A DNA stretch of 60,225 nucleotides from Deltaproteobacteria bacterium (lineage in GTDB: Bacteria > Desulfobacterota > Syntrophia > Syntrophales > Smithellaceae), in assembly GCA_022703375.1 (NCBI GenBank), contig JAKLDS010000007.1, forward strand, positions 1 to 60,225, in the 5' to 3' direction. The notes under the pieces were generated by a model. That model was not told the DNA's origin, did not search any database, and was given only the letters and a program-made list of their open reading frames with translations. The position numbers were made by a program, and so were the translations under genes. Position 1 is the first letter of the stretch. Every line of letters begins with the position of its first letter. Positions 41,721 through 54,303 of the stretch are shown piece after piece.

Positions 41721-43250
41721 TTAAACGATCCCGCGATCAAGGCTTCGGTATTGAATTGCCTCCGCAATGTGTGTTGCCGTAATCCGGTTTTCACTTTCAA
41801 GGTCGGCAATGGTCCGCCCCACTTTCAGGATACGGTTCATGGCGCGGGCAGAGAGCCCCAGCTTCTCAATTGCCATTTCCATCAGCCGATGGGATTCCTC
41901 GTCTATCGGACAAAACTCCCGTGTTTGTTTTTCCGACATACGGGCATTACAAATAATTCCTTTGCGGCCAAAGCGTTTTTCCTGAATCGTTCTGGCTTTA
42001 AGAACACGTTCTTTAATTGCCGCGGATGATTCCCCCGTTTCTTTGGCGGATAAAGCACGATACTTAACCGACGGCACCTCGATATGCAAATCAATTCTGT
42101 CGAGGAGCGGTCCCGATATTTTGCCCTGATACTGCCTTATCTGCTGAGAACTGCAACGGCAGGCCCGGACGCGGTCGCCGTAATAACCGCAGGGGCAGGG
42201 GTTCATTGCCGCCACCAGCATGAAGCGGGCGGGAAAAGTTGCCGTAACGGAAGAACGGGTGATCGTGATGGCGCCTTCCTCCAGCGGCTGACGCAGCGCT
42301 TCCAGCGCATTTCTCTTGAATTCCGGCAGCTCATCGAGAAAAAGCACACCCAGATGGGCAAGGCTTATTTCCCCGGGGCGGGGTATCTGTCCGCCGCCGA
42401 CCAGTCCCGCATCCGATATTGTATGATGCGGTGAACGAAAAGGTCTCGTGGCAATCAGGGTTTTCCTGCCGTTCAGACAGCCGGCCACGGAAAACACTTT
42501 TGTTACTTCTATTGCTTCGCTAAAAGAAAGTTCCGGCAAAATAGTCGGCATCCTCTTGGCGAGCATGCTTTTCCCGGAACCGGGAGGACCAATCATGATA
42601 ATATTATGGCCGCCGGCTGCTGCAATTTCCAGCGCCCGGAGCGCCTGTTTCTGTCCCTTTATTTCGTTGAAATCCACTTCGTAGCGGCGTTGTTCCTGAA
42701 AAATTTTATCAATATTCAGTACAAGAGGCTCGATGGCAATGCGGCCGGCGAGAAATTCGACCACAGCGGGCAGTGTTTTGACAGGAAAGACATTGATGCC
42801 TTCAACCATGGCTGCTTCGGTCGCGTTATCTTCCGGAACAAAGACAGCCTTGATGCCGATTTCTCTGGCTTTAAATGCCGCCGGCAGCACTCCGCCCACG
42901 CTTTTGATGCTGCCATCCAGCGATAATTCACCGATGAACAGGCAGCTTTGCAGATCTTCTTCCCTGATTAATTCCTGGGCCGCCAGAATTCCTACGGCGA
43001 TGGGCAGATCAAAACCGGTTCCTTCTTTTTTTACATCGGCGGGAGCAAGATTAACCGTGACATGGCTGCGCGGAAAAGAGTAGCCGGAATTTTTTATCGC
43101 TGCCTTGATTCTGTCGCGGCTTTCCTTTACGGATGCGTCCGGCAGGCCGACAGTGGAGAATTGCGGTAAACCTTGCGAAATGTCAACTTCTACGGAAACG
43201 GGATACGATTCCATGCCGACTATACTCATGCCGGTAACTTTGACAAACAT
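41721..43250 (-). CDS. comM: ComM/YifB Mg-chelatase-like AAA+ ATPase
   Basis: 509 residues. The N-terminal Lon-protease-like fold (MESYPVSVEVDISQGLPQFS) is followed by an AAA+ domain with Walker A GPPGSGKSMLAKR, Walker B GVLFLDELPEF and a zinc-type insert (NPCPCGYYGDRVRACRC). The C-terminal Mg-chelatase helical domain ends the protein. ComM is a helicase for branch migration during natural transformation. Divergent from moaC. Transformation competence is not shown by any other gene here. Confidence 0.92.
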   Translation of the reverse strand: MFVKVTGMSIVGMESYPVSVEVDISQGLPQFSTVGLPDASVKESRDRIKAAIKNSGYSFPRSHVTVNLAPADVKKEGTGFDLPIAVGILAAQELIREEDLQSCLFIGELSLDGSIKSVGGVLPAAFKAREIGIKAVFVPEDNATEAAMVEGINVFPVKTLPAVVEFLAGRIAIEPLVLNIDKIFQEQRRYEVDFNEIKGQKQALRALEIAAAGGHNIIMIGPPGSGKSMLAKRMPTILPELSFSEAIEVTKVFSVAGCLNGRKTLIATRPFRSPHHTISDAGLVGGGQIPRPGEISLAHLGVLFLDELPEFKRNALEALRQPLEEGAITITRSSVTATFPARFMLVAAMNPCPCGYYGDRVRACRCSSQQIRQYQGKISGPLLDRIDLHIEVPSVKYRALSAKETGESSAAIKERVLKARTIQEKRFGRKGIICNARMSEKQTREFCPIDEESHRLMEMAIEKLGLSARAMNRILKVGRTIADLESENRITATHIAEAIQYRSLDRGIV

Positions 43251-43394
43251 TTTTTTCTCCGGGAAATTTTAGGCTGAAAAATATTAGCTAATCAGAGTAT
43301 TTATATCAAGTATTTTTCACTACATTATCTGAAAAAGGACATTTTGGACAAAATTTCCGCATTATTTTCGCATAAAAATATTATCACGACTTTG

Positions 43395-43423
43395 TTGACT
43401 CGTTAAATCGCCTGTGCTAGAGT
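43395..43423 (+). promoter_or_regulatory. candidate sigma-70 promoter of moaC
   Basis: TTGACT (43395-43400), a 17-base spacer and TAGAGT (43418-43423), 46 bases before the moaC ATG in the comM-moaC divergent region. Confidence 0.5.
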
Positions 43424-43468
43424 CCCTCAAAATCCCGATTCTAACTTGATTTCATAGTCAATAATGCC

Positions 43469-43948
43469 ATGAAAAAATTATCCCATGTCAGTGAGCAGGG
43501 CGATGTGCAAATGGTGGATGTCAGTGCGAAAGATATCTCTTTGCGCGTAGCCAGAGCCGGCGGTTCAATCGAACTTGCCTGCGCAACGCTTGATTTAATC
43601 GAAAGCAGTAAAATGGCGAAGGGTAATGTTCTGGCCGCAGCAAAGATTGCCGGGATAATGGCGGCCAAAAAAACAGGAGAGCTTATTCCCCTTTGTCATC
43701 CACTGGAATTGACCGGCATTGATGTTGATTTGAAAATTGACCGCGGGACATCACGGATATTGATTGAGGCTGAAGTCAGGACGGTCGGTAAAACCGGTGT
43801 GGAAATGGAAGCGCTTACTGCGGTCGGTGTTGCGGCGCTGACCGTATATGATATGTGCAAGGCCGCCGATAAAAATATGGTTATCGGAGATATTATGCTT
43901 TTATCCAAGACGGGTGGCCGCAGCGGCTCTTATAGCAGAAAGAAATAA
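43469..43948 (+). CDS. moaC: cyclic pyranopterin monophosphate synthase
   Basis: 159 residues, usual length. LCHPLELTGIDVDLKI, EVRTVGKTGVEMEALTA and the Lys-bearing block MCKAADKNMVIGDIMLLSKTG are the MoaC motifs. It completes the first step of molybdopterin synthesis after MoaA. moaA is not in the window. It complements moeA at 57.7 kb and the pterin-dependent oxidoreductase at the right edge. Confidence 0.95.
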   Translation: MKKLSHVSEQGDVQMVDVSAKDISLRVARAGGSIELACATLDLIESSKMAKGNVLAAAKIAGIMAAKKTGELIPLCHPLELTGIDVDLKIDRGTSRILIEAEVRTVGKTGVEMEALTAVGVAALTVYDMCKAADKNMVIGDIMLLSKTGGRSGSYSRKK

Positions 43949-43958
43949 TCAGAAAAAT

Positions 43959-44474
43959 ATGCCTGTAAATATTTTTAAAATTAAAAGAGCTTTTCTTATT
44001 CCGCTAATTGCCGTCACAGCGCTCCTGTTTGTGCTTTTTTTACTGAGTTTGCCGGCCGGGCTTTTATGGGAAAAAATAATCCTGGGCTGCTTCTTTGTTG
44101 TTACGCTGGCTATTGCCACTGAGTGCTGCAGAAGGGAAATGATTGTCGGCGAGCAAAGCCTGATAATTAAAAAGTTTTTTCGGCGCAAGGAGTTTTCCTG
44201 GGCGGAAATTACCCAGCTGGCAGTTGTCGCCATGGGGAAAAAAGTGTATTTTCTCTTGACGACAACAAAAGGTTTTTATATCTTCTCCAACCTTTTTGCC
44301 GATCATGCCCTGCTTGTTCACGCGCTGATGGATAAGCTGGGCGAGGAAAAGGTGGAAGCGGAAGTTAAAAACTATCTGGATTATCCGGTCGAGCGGTTCT
44401 CGCTGATAATTATGAGCTGGATTGCGGCTCTGGTAATTTTAGTCATAATAATTGTAAAATTGTCCGGTAATTGA
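43959..44474 (+). CDS. membrane protein with a PH-like middle region, function unknown
   Basis: 171 residues from the ATG at 43959. Two N-terminal membrane helices (about 10-30 and 38-55) flank a short loop, a beta-rich segment follows (EMIVGEQSLIIKKFFRRKEF, then SWAEITQLAV and KKVYFLLTTTKGFYIFSNLF), and one more helix ends the protein (LIIMSWIAALVILVIIIVK). The layout recalls bacterial PH-domain membrane proteins. It starts 10 bases after moaC. Not otherwise recognised; its link to cofactor synthesis may be only positional. Confidence 0.68.
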   Translation: MPVNIFKIKRAFLIPLIAVTALLFVLFLLSLPAGLLWEKIILGCFFVVTLAIATECCRREMIVGEQSLIIKKFFRRKEFSWAEITQLAVVAMGKKVYFLLTTTKGFYIFSNLFADHALLVHALMDKLGEEKVEAEVKNYLDYPVERFSLIIMSWIAALVILVIIIVKLSGN

Positions 44475-44529
44475 TTTTATCATCATTGAGCTTGCTGCTT
44501 TCTCCTGCAGCAAAAAAGGATTGCGGAAA

Positions 44530-44832
44530 ATGGGTTCGAAAAAGAATAATACGTCCGTCGTAATTGATGTCAAAGAAACACCCTATGCAGCAGTCGAAGA
44601 AATAATGGAAAAAAAGCTGGAAGATATCGCCACGGTTCTGGGTGCTTCGGGCGGCCGCAAAAGCAAACTGCATGAAGAAGTTATGACCATGGTGGAAAAG
44701 GGTCTTTTTAAAATTGCTCTCAGGCGATCCAATTATATCAAAAGCGCGGCCGCCGCTTTTCTGGGTATCAGCCGCAACACCTTTACTGATAAAATGGGCA
44801 AACTGGGTATTAATTGTGAGAAAATAAAGTAG
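44530..44832 (+). CDS. Fis-family helix-turn-helix protein
   Basis: 100 residues. The last 45 (LFKIALRRSNYIKSAAAAF, LGISRNTFTDKMGKLGI) form the Fis/NtrC-type C-terminal helix-turn-helix. The N-terminal half (YAAVEEIMEKKLEDIATVL) is helical and would dimerise. It lacks the AAA+ domain, so it is a nucleoid-type or small regulatory Fis protein. AAAGGA lies about 10 bases upstream. The 324 bases after it hold only the nrpR promoter region. Confidence 0.72.
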   Translation: MGSKKNNTSVVIDVKETPYAAVEEIMEKKLEDIATVLGASGGRKSKLHEEVMTMVEKGLFKIALRRSNYIKSAAAAFLGISRNTFTDKMGKLGINCEKIK

Positions 44833-45091
44833 TTATGCCAGAAAATTGCCGTTCGTTAGTGTCGGAAAAGCTTAAGTAAGTTCTGAAAATTCCCTGCTGA
44901 TTTCTAAAAAAATTTTGCGATATTGCCGGCGAAGCTGAGAAAATAGTTTGCCAATAGCGAAGTCCTGTCTTGTCAGATAAAGATAAATGGCGAAAAATAT
45001 TGACGTCCAGCTTGTTGCGGGAACGCCGCCTTTGTTGAAAGCTCAGACAAGCTGTTCGGCAGGTTTTTGCCCCGGTTCAGCAAAAATTAAT

Positions 45092-45120
45092 TTGACAAAA
45101 AAAAGGTTTGAAAGTAAGCA
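45092..45120 (+). promoter_or_regulatory. weak promoter candidate of the NrpR-like gene
   Basis: TTGACA at 45092-45097, 17 bases, then TAAGCA at 45115-45120; the -10 is a poor match. The rest of 44833-45156 contains no gene or RNA I can recognise. Confidence 0.35.
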
Positions 45121-45156
45121 TACGGCAACCGATAGCCGATAGTTGACGGGAAACCT

Positions 45157-46158
45157 ATGAAACAGCTTTTTAAACCGGAAGATATTGAACGCAAAGTCAT
45201 CCTGATACTGAAGATACTGCACGAAAGCCGGGAGCCGCTCGGTGCCCGGGTTATCGCCCGCAAGATGGCGGAACGCGGCGTACAATTGAGCGAAAGAACA
45301 GTGCGTTATCACCTCAAAATAATGGATGAGCGGGGACTGACTCGCCTGGTGGGAAGACGTGACGGCCGCATGGTGACTAAGCAGGGTCAAAGTGAAATTG
45401 GCGATGCGCGGGTGCAGGATAAAATCGGGCTCTGCATTTCCCGTATTGATTTGCTGGCTTTTAAGACCACTTTCGATCCCGTAAAAAAACAGGGAATGGT
45501 GCCGGTCAATATATCATTTTTCCCGAAGAATCAGTTTTCCCGGGCGCTGGCGGCTATGAAACCGGCTTTCCGGAAGAAAATGAACGTCAGCGACCGGATA
45601 GCCGTGGCCAAAGAAGGAGAAAAACTGGGCGATGTGATTGTACCGCAGGGTAAAGTCGGTCTGGCGACTGTTTGCAGTATTTTAATCAATGGCGTTCTGT
45701 TAAAGCATGGGATTCCCATTGATTCGAAGTTTGGCGGCATTTTGCAAATCAAGAACAGAGTTCCCTTACGCTTTGTCGAGCTTATCTACTATTCCGGCTC
45801 GTCACTTGATCCTTCAGAAATTTTCATCCGCGGCAAAATGACTTCCGTCAGTCAGGCAGTGGAACAAGGTGAAGGAAAGATTCTGGCTAATTTTCGTGAA
45901 ATACCGGCCGTCAGCATCAGCCTGGTGGAAAAAATAATGGTGCAAATGCAGGATGTTGGCATTAACGGTGTTCTTTCCATCGGCGGCATCGGCAGCCCGA
46001 TTTGTCAGACAATGGTTGATGTGAACAAAGCCGGCGTGATTCTCCTGGGTGGCCTGAATCCCGTTGCCTGTGCCCACGAGGCGGGTATCGAAGCGGACAA
46101 TCTGGCGATGACCGCTGTGATGGAATTTCAGGAGATGATTGGCATAGAAGAGCTTTAA
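45157..46158 (+). CDS. NrpR-like transcriptional regulator
   Basis: 333 residues. Residues 1-75 are a winged helix (IERKVILILKILHE, ERTVRYHLKIMDERGLTRLV), and the remaining 250 form one DUF128/NrpR sensor domain with GDVIVPQGKVGLATVCSI, PIDSKFGGILQI and GLNPVACAHEAGIE. In methanogens NrpR represses nitrogen-assimilation genes and is released by 2-oxoglutarate. The gene lies 69 bases before gdhA, which makes and uses 2-oxoglutarate, so local control of gdhA is a fair inference. The single sensor domain differs from two-domain versions in some archaea. Confidence 0.85.
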   Translation: MKQLFKPEDIERKVILILKILHESREPLGARVIARKMAERGVQLSERTVRYHLKIMDERGLTRLVGRRDGRMVTKQGQSEIGDARVQDKIGLCISRIDLLAFKTTFDPVKKQGMVPVNISFFPKNQFSRALAAMKPAFRKKMNVSDRIAVAKEGEKLGDVIVPQGKVGLATVCSILINGVLLKHGIPIDSKFGGILQIKNRVPLRFVELIYYSGSSLDPSEIFIRGKMTSVSQAVEQGEGKILANFREIPAVSISLVEKIMVQMQDVGINGVLSIGGIGSPICQTMVDVNKAGVILLGGLNPVACAHEAGIEADNLAMTAVMEFQEMIGIEEL

Positions 46159-47583
<1,425 letters not shown>

Positions 47584-47608
47584 GAAAACAAAAGAGCAGG
47601 GAGGCGAT

Positions 47609-48832
47609 ATGGATTTTGTGCCGAAAGCCCGGGAAAGAATATGTCAACTGCTCAATCGCGGTGTGGACATTCCCAATCCGGAAACAATAGATATCGGGTC
47701 TGAAGTCAATATTGAACAGATCGCCGCAAAGGATGTAAAAATATATCCGGGATGCCGCCTTTACGGCGGCAAAACGGTCATCTCTGCGGGATGCCGGCTG
47801 GGCCATGAGGCGCCGGTGACGATTGAAGACTGCCAGCTGGGAGAAAAAGTTGAGCTCAAGGGCGGTTTTTTCTCCGGTTCGGTTTTTCTCGAAAAGGCGA
47901 ATATGGGCATGGGCGCACATGTGCGGGAAGCGTCAATTCTCGAAGAGCAAGCCTCCGGCGCCCACTGTGTGGGATTAAAACAAACCATCCTTTTTCCGTT
48001 TGTCACACTGGGCAGTTTAATAAACTTCTGTGATTGTCTGATGTCCGGCGGCACCAGCCGCCAGAATCACAGCGAGGTCGGCAGTTCCTATATTCATTTC
48101 AACTTTACACCGGACGCCGATAAAACAACTCCATCCCTGCTGGGCGATGTTCCCCGGGGCGTGATGTTGAACCAGCCGCCGATTTTTCTGGGCGGTCAGG
48201 GAGGTATTATCGGTCCTGTACGATTAGGTTATGGCAATGTTGTGGCGGCGGGATCCATTTTGCGGCATGATTATCCGGAAGACAATAAGCTGATTTGCGA
48301 AACGGGTAATGCCGGAAATATCAAGAATTATGTCAAGACGCTTTACCCCAATATCGGGCGGGTGGTGGAAAATAACATCATTTATCTGGCCAATCTGACG
48401 GCACTGGAGGCCTGGTATACTGACATCAGAAAGCCATTTATGGAAAGCCGGCCTTTGGGCAATCTTATTTATGCCGGCGCAATGGAAAAGCTTTCTCTTG
48501 CAAAGAAGGAACGCAGCAAAAGATTAAAAGCGCTGGCGGAAAAAGCCTCTGCATCGGGCAGGAGAGAACTTCAGGAACAGATGGCTTTTATTGAAGGAAT
48601 ATTTGTCGGCAGGTTTGCGGCGGAATCTCCGGATGTTAAAAAATACCGCGATGCATTTCTGCAGGGATTCGCCAAAGCCGCAGGTCGCAGCAAGGATGAT
48701 TATATCGAGACAATCCAGGGCCTGCCTGCGGCTGTTTCGGTAAAAGGCGTCAAGTGGTTGGCCTCTTTGGTGGATGATATCTGTAATAAGGTCCGGAAGG
48801 TGATGCCTTCTGTGTATCAGGGGAAACGTTGA
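47609..48832 (+). CDS. left-handed beta-helix protein (sugar-nucleotide/acyltransferase-like)
   Basis: 407 residues. Hexapeptide-like turns mark a left-handed beta-helix: ISAGCRLGHEAPVTIEDCQL, then GSVFLEKANMGMGAHVREAS, IIGPVRLGYGNVVAAGSIL. The C-terminal 150 residues are helical. Similar proteins are annotated as GlmU/UDP-GlcNAc pyrophosphorylase relatives, but the N-terminal pyrophosphorylase domain and its GxG loop are missing, so acyl transfer or a structural role is likelier. AGGGAGG precedes the ATG. It overlaps glmM copy 1 by one base (TGATG), suggesting joint work on an amino sugar phosphate. Confidence 0.7.
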   Translation: MDFVPKARERICQLLNRGVDIPNPETIDIGSEVNIEQIAAKDVKIYPGCRLYGGKTVISAGCRLGHEAPVTIEDCQLGEKVELKGGFFSGSVFLEKANMGMGAHVREASILEEQASGAHCVGLKQTILFPFVTLGSLINFCDCLMSGGTSRQNHSEVGSSYIHFNFTPDADKTTPSLLGDVPRGVMLNQPPIFLGGQGGIIGPVRLGYGNVVAAGSILRHDYPEDNKLICETGNAGNIKNYVKTLYPNIGRVVENNIIYLANLTALEAWYTDIRKPFMESRPLGNLIYAGAMEKLSLAKKERSKRLKALAEKASASGRRELQEQMAFIEGIFVGRFAAESPDVKKYRDAFLQGFAKAAGRSKDDYIETIQGLPAAVSVKGVKWLASLVDDICNKVRKVMPSVYQGKR

Positions 48833-50187
48833 TGGGTAAGATATTCGGCACTGATGGAATACGGGGAGCGGCCAATCGCTATCCGATGAATGCCGAGATT
48901 GCCTTTGGCGTCGGGCAATCCATTGCTTACCTGTTCAAAAAAAACAAACACCGCGCCCACGTTATTATCGGTAAGGATACGCGAATTTCCGGTTACATGC
49001 TGGAAAGTTCACTGGAAGCGGGCATTACCTCGATGGGCGGATACGCCTATCTGGTGGGTGTGCTGACGACGCCGGGGATTGCCTTTATTACTCAAAGCAT
49101 GCGGGCGGATGCCGGTATTGTGATATCCGCATCACATAATTACTTTGAGGATAACGGACTGAAAATATTCGGCAGAGACGGTTTTAAGCTGAGCGACGCC
49201 GAGGAAGAGCAAATTGAAGATTTAATTCTTAATAATAAGTTGTCGGAACTTCTGCCGACAGCTGGCGGCATGGGCAAAGCCACGCGGATTGACGATGTTC
49301 ATGGACGCTACATTGTCTTTCTGAAAAACACCTTTCCCCGCAATTTATCCATGGAGGGCATGAAGATTGTTCTGGATACCGCCCATGGTGCGGCCTATAA
49401 AGTGGCGCCCGCAGCTTTTTTTGAACTCGGCGCCGAAGTGGAAGTCATTCATAATACGCCGGACGGGGTTAATATCAACGATCAATGCGGCTCTCAACAT
49501 ACGGAATCACTGCGCAAAAAAGTGGTGGAAACCGGCGCAGCAATCGGCCTGGCATTCGATGGTGACGGCGATCGCCTGATTGCCGTTGATGAAAAGGGCA
49601 AAGAGATTACAGGAGACCAGCTTCTCATAATCTGTGCTAATATGTTGAAAAAAGAAGGCCGGATGAAAAACGATTTTCTTGTGACGACGGTGATGAGCAA
49701 TCTGGGTTTGCGGCTGGCCTGCAAAAAATACGGATTCCGGCATCATGCCTCGCCGGTCGGCGACCGCTACGTTCTGGAAGACATGCTGCGGCTGGGCGCG
49801 GTAATCGGTGGCGAAGATTCGGGGCACATGATTTTTCTCGATCATCATACAACCGGCGACGGTATCCTGGCGGCCATGCAACTTGTTGCTGCAATGGCGC
49901 AGTCAGGCAAGCCTCTTTCGGAACTGGCGTGCCAGATGGAAATATTTCCGCAGAAACTGATTAATGTTCCCGTGGCTTGCAGACCGGAAATTGTCTCGCT
50001 TGGCAAAGTTGCGGCGGCGGTAAAGCAGGCCGAACGCGAACTGGCAGATGAAGGCCGCGTGCTGGTTCGCTATTCCGGAACGGAAAATGTCTGCCGCGTT
50101 ATGGTGGAAGCCCCCAGTAATGAACTGGCGCAAAAACATTGCCAGAACATCGCTGATGCTGTGAAAAGTGAAATAGGAAAATTTTGA
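48832..50187 (+). CDS. glmM: phosphoglucosamine mutase paralog 1
   Basis: 451 residues. The four phosphohexomutase loops are visible: the phosphoserine loop GIVISASHNYFEDNG, metal loop AFDGDGDRLIAVD, sugar loop GGEDSGHM and phosphate loop RYSGTENVCRVMVEA. The serine loop has Tyr where most members have Pro (SASHNP). GlmM converts glucosamine-6-phosphate to glucosamine-1-phosphate for peptidoglycan and lipid A. By eye it is about half identical to the second copy at 52.9 kb, which keeps the canonical loop. This copy may use a different substrate. Confidence 0.88.
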   Translation: MGKIFGTDGIRGAANRYPMNAEIAFGVGQSIAYLFKKNKHRAHVIIGKDTRISGYMLESSLEAGITSMGGYAYLVGVLTTPGIAFITQSMRADAGIVISASHNYFEDNGLKIFGRDGFKLSDAEEEQIEDLILNNKLSELLPTAGGMGKATRIDDVHGRYIVFLKNTFPRNLSMEGMKIVLDTAHGAAYKVAPAAFFELGAEVEVIHNTPDGVNINDQCGSQHTESLRKKVVETGAAIGLAFDGDGDRLIAVDEKGKEITGDQLLIICANMLKKEGRMKNDFLVTTVMSNLGLRLACKKYGFRHHASPVGDRYVLEDMLRLGAVIGGEDSGHMIFLDHHTTGDGILAAMQLVAAMAQSGKPLSELACQMEIFPQKLINVPVACRPEIVSLGKVAAAVKQAERELADEGRVLVRYSGTENVCRVMVEAPSNELAQKHCQNIADAVKSEIGKF

Positions 50188-50198
50188 GGAGAAAGAAT

Positions 50199-51158
50199 AT
50201 GGGAATTACCGTTTATGTAACAAGGGATTTCGCCCACATGAGTGAGGTGGCGGCAGAAATTGTCATCAAAGAAACAAGCGCGACAATAAAGAAAAAAAGG
50301 CAAGCCGTTTTGGGGCTGGCCACCGGCAACTCGCCTACCGGCCTTTATAAACATTTTGCCCGCGCGGCCAACGGAGGAAAATTTGATTCCGGACGCATTC
50401 GCAGCTTCAATCTTGACGAATATGTCGGCCTGCCCGGCGATAATGTTCAGCAGCGGGTTATTCATCCGGAAAGTTACTCTTATTTTATGATTCAGGAACT
50501 GTTCAGCCTGCTTAAACGAAAATTTATTGAAACCCGCGTTCCCTACGGTTCGCTGATTGATCAGAAGCTGCTTAAAAAAGAGCTGGCCGGAAATAAACAG
50601 GATTGGGAAGCCAGAGGAACCGATGCCGGTAAATCCATCGCCATCAAAGCCAATCCGGCATCGCCATATCTGGCTTGGATTAAAAAAGAAATACTGGACG
50701 GTTATGCCCGGAAAATCAAGGCGGCGGGCGGCATTGACCTGCAGGTTATCGGTGTCGGCGGACGCGGCCATGTCGCCTTCCATGAATCGGGGATTCCTTT
50801 TAAGGGAAGTTCTGTTCTTCTTGTCAAGCTGGATGATAATACTATCGCCAACGCCGTTAAAGACGGTCATTTTAAGAAAGTATCCGATTCACCGCAATAT
50901 GCCATCAGCATGGGTGCTGAACTGGTCTATCAGGCGCGGACGGTTGTTCTGGTTGCCAACGGCGAGAGAAAAGTGGAATCAGTGACGCGATCTCTGCTGG
51001 AAGATGCGACTCCGGAAATTCCGATATCTTACGGCCAGAAATACGCAAAACAGGGAGGCAATCTGATTTATGTGCTCGATGCCGTTGCCGCCCGCGGACT
51101 GCTGGAAAACAAAAGGAAACTGCAGGATAAAAAAATTGTCATCAAAAATCTTGCTTAA
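50199..51158 (+). CDS. NagB-like glucosamine-6-phosphate isomerase family protein
   Basis: 319 residues. LGLATGNSPTGLYKHF, FNLDEYVGL and GVGGRGHVAFHESGIPF are the NagB/RpiA/phosphogluconolactonase motifs; canonical NagB has GxDGHIAFNEPG, so Arg replaces the active-site Asp here and the catalytic set is altered. NagB interconverts glucosamine-6-phosphate and fructose-6-phosphate plus ammonia. An insertion around 110-150 makes it longer than E. coli NagB (266). GAGGAG precedes the ATG, 11 bases after glmM copy 1. Confidence 0.82.
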   Translation: MGITVYVTRDFAHMSEVAAEIVIKETSATIKKKRQAVLGLATGNSPTGLYKHFARAANGGKFDSGRIRSFNLDEYVGLPGDNVQQRVIHPESYSYFMIQELFSLLKRKFIETRVPYGSLIDQKLLKKELAGNKQDWEARGTDAGKSIAIKANPASPYLAWIKKEILDGYARKIKAAGGIDLQVIGVGGRGHVAFHESGIPFKGSSVLLVKLDDNTIANAVKDGHFKKVSDSPQYAISMGAELVYQARTVVLVANGERKVESVTRSLLEDATPEIPISYGQKYAKQGGNLIYVLDAVAARGLLENKRKLQDKKIVIKNLA

Positions 51159-51179
51159 TTATCGCTGGCGCGGTTTTAG

Positions 51180-52811
<1,632 letters not shown>

Positions 52812-52859
52812 AACAGTTTAAGCAGACTTCAGGACATGCTTCATTAAAAGGAGAAAAAT

Positions 52860-54209
52860 ATGGGAAAATTATTTGGAACTGACGGAATAAGAGGCGTGGC
52901 CAATGAATATCCGATGACCGCCGATCTGGCGCTGAATGTCGGCAAAGCCACAGCGCATTTTTTCAAACGCAAGGGTCATCATCCCCGGATCATTATCGGC
53001 AAGGATACCCGCATCTCCGGGTACATGATTGAAAACGCGCTGGTCTCCGGTCTGTGCTCGATGGGTGTGGATGCAATCATGGTCGGCGTCATGCCGACAC
53101 CGGGCATTGCCTTTCTGACTCAGAGTATGCGGGTGGATGCCGGCATTGTCATTTCCGCTTCCCACAATCCCTATCAGGATAACGGCATTAAGATATTTTC
53201 CAATGACGGTTACAAGCTCCCCGATGAAACGGAACTGGCAATTGAAGATTTGATACTCAAGGACGGCATGAAAAAACTGCATCCGTCACCGCAGGAACTC
53301 GGCAAGGCTTTCCGGATTGAAGGCGCCATTGACCGCTATATCGTTTTCCTGAAAAGCGTTTTCCCGAAAGAGCTGACGCTGGAGGGCATGAATATTGAAC
53401 TTGACTGCGCCAACGGCGCCACCTATCGCGTTGCCCCGCAGACTTTTATGGAGCTGGGCGCCAATGTCACCGCCCGTTTCGATCAGCCCAACGGAACAAA
53501 TATCAACGACAATTGCGGTTCGCAGCATACCGACATGCTGGTGGAAAAGCTTTTAAAGAGAAAAGCCGATGTCGGTTTTGCCTTTGACGGCGACGGCGAC
53601 CGGCTGATTGCCGTGGACGAAAAGGGCAATGTCCTGACCGGCGACCAGATTATCGCTGTCTGCGCCAAACACATGAAGGCCAAAGGCAAGCTGACCAATA
53701 ATCTTGTCGTGGCGACGGTGATGAGCAATCTCGGTTTGCGCCAGGCGATGAAACCACTGGGGATCGATATTACCACAACAAAAGTCGGCGACCGCTATGT
53801 CCTCGAAGAAATGAAAGCCAAAGGCGCGGCCATCGGCGGCGAGGAATCCGGACATATTATTTTCCTGCAGGATCATACCACCGGTGACGGCATTCTTTCG
53901 GCTATTCAATTGCTGATTGTCATGAAGGAACAAAATAAGCCTCTGTCCGAACTGGCGAAAGTAATGAAAGTATTTCCGCAGAAGATGATCAATATTGATG
54001 TAAAAGCAAAACCGGAAATCAATACTCTGCCAGCCGTTGTCAAGGCTATCGCGGATGTGGAAAAAATTCTGCAGGACAAGGGCCGGGTGCTGGTGCGCTA
54101 TTCGGGAACGCAGAACATGTGCCGCGTCATGGTCGAAGGGCCGACGAACGAGGAAACCGAAAAATACTGCCGCCAGATAGCGGACGTCGTGACAAAAACA
54201 ATCGGATAA
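52860..54209 (+). CDS. glmM: phosphoglucosamine mutase paralog 2 (canonical)
   Basis: 449 residues with unaltered loops: serine loop GIVISASHNPYQDNG, metal loop AFDGDGDRLIAVDE, sugar loop GGEESGHI, phosphate loop RYSGTQNMCRVMVEG. This copy is the better candidate for the housekeeping GlmM. AAAAGGAG precedes the ATG. It follows pyrG by 48 bases and closes the rightward amino-sugar run. Confidence 0.93.
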   Translation: MGKLFGTDGIRGVANEYPMTADLALNVGKATAHFFKRKGHHPRIIIGKDTRISGYMIENALVSGLCSMGVDAIMVGVMPTPGIAFLTQSMRVDAGIVISASHNPYQDNGIKIFSNDGYKLPDETELAIEDLILKDGMKKLHPSPQELGKAFRIEGAIDRYIVFLKSVFPKELTLEGMNIELDCANGATYRVAPQTFMELGANVTARFDQPNGTNINDNCGSQHTDMLVEKLLKRKADVGFAFDGDGDRLIAVDEKGNVLTGDQIIAVCAKHMKAKGKLTNNLVVATVMSNLGLRQAMKPLGIDITTTKVGDRYVLEEMKAKGAAIGGEESGHIIFLQDHTTGDGILSAIQLLIVMKEQNKPLSELAKVMKVFPQKMINIDVKAKPEINTLPAVVKAIADVEKILQDKGRVLVRYSGTQNMCRVMVEGPTNEETEKYCRQIADVVTKTIG

Positions 54210-54303
54210 ATGATGTCAATTTATCGGGACAAAACAAGCTTGCCTTGTCCAGATAAAATTTTTCAGCAAACACGGCTTTCCCTGTTTGCTGTCGGACAGC
54301 TTA

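Noticed and set aside
43341-43354. Short palindrome ATTTTG-GA-CAAAAT in the comM-moaC gap
   Set aside because: Six-base AT-rich arms are expected by chance in an AT-rich spacer; no second copy was noticed.
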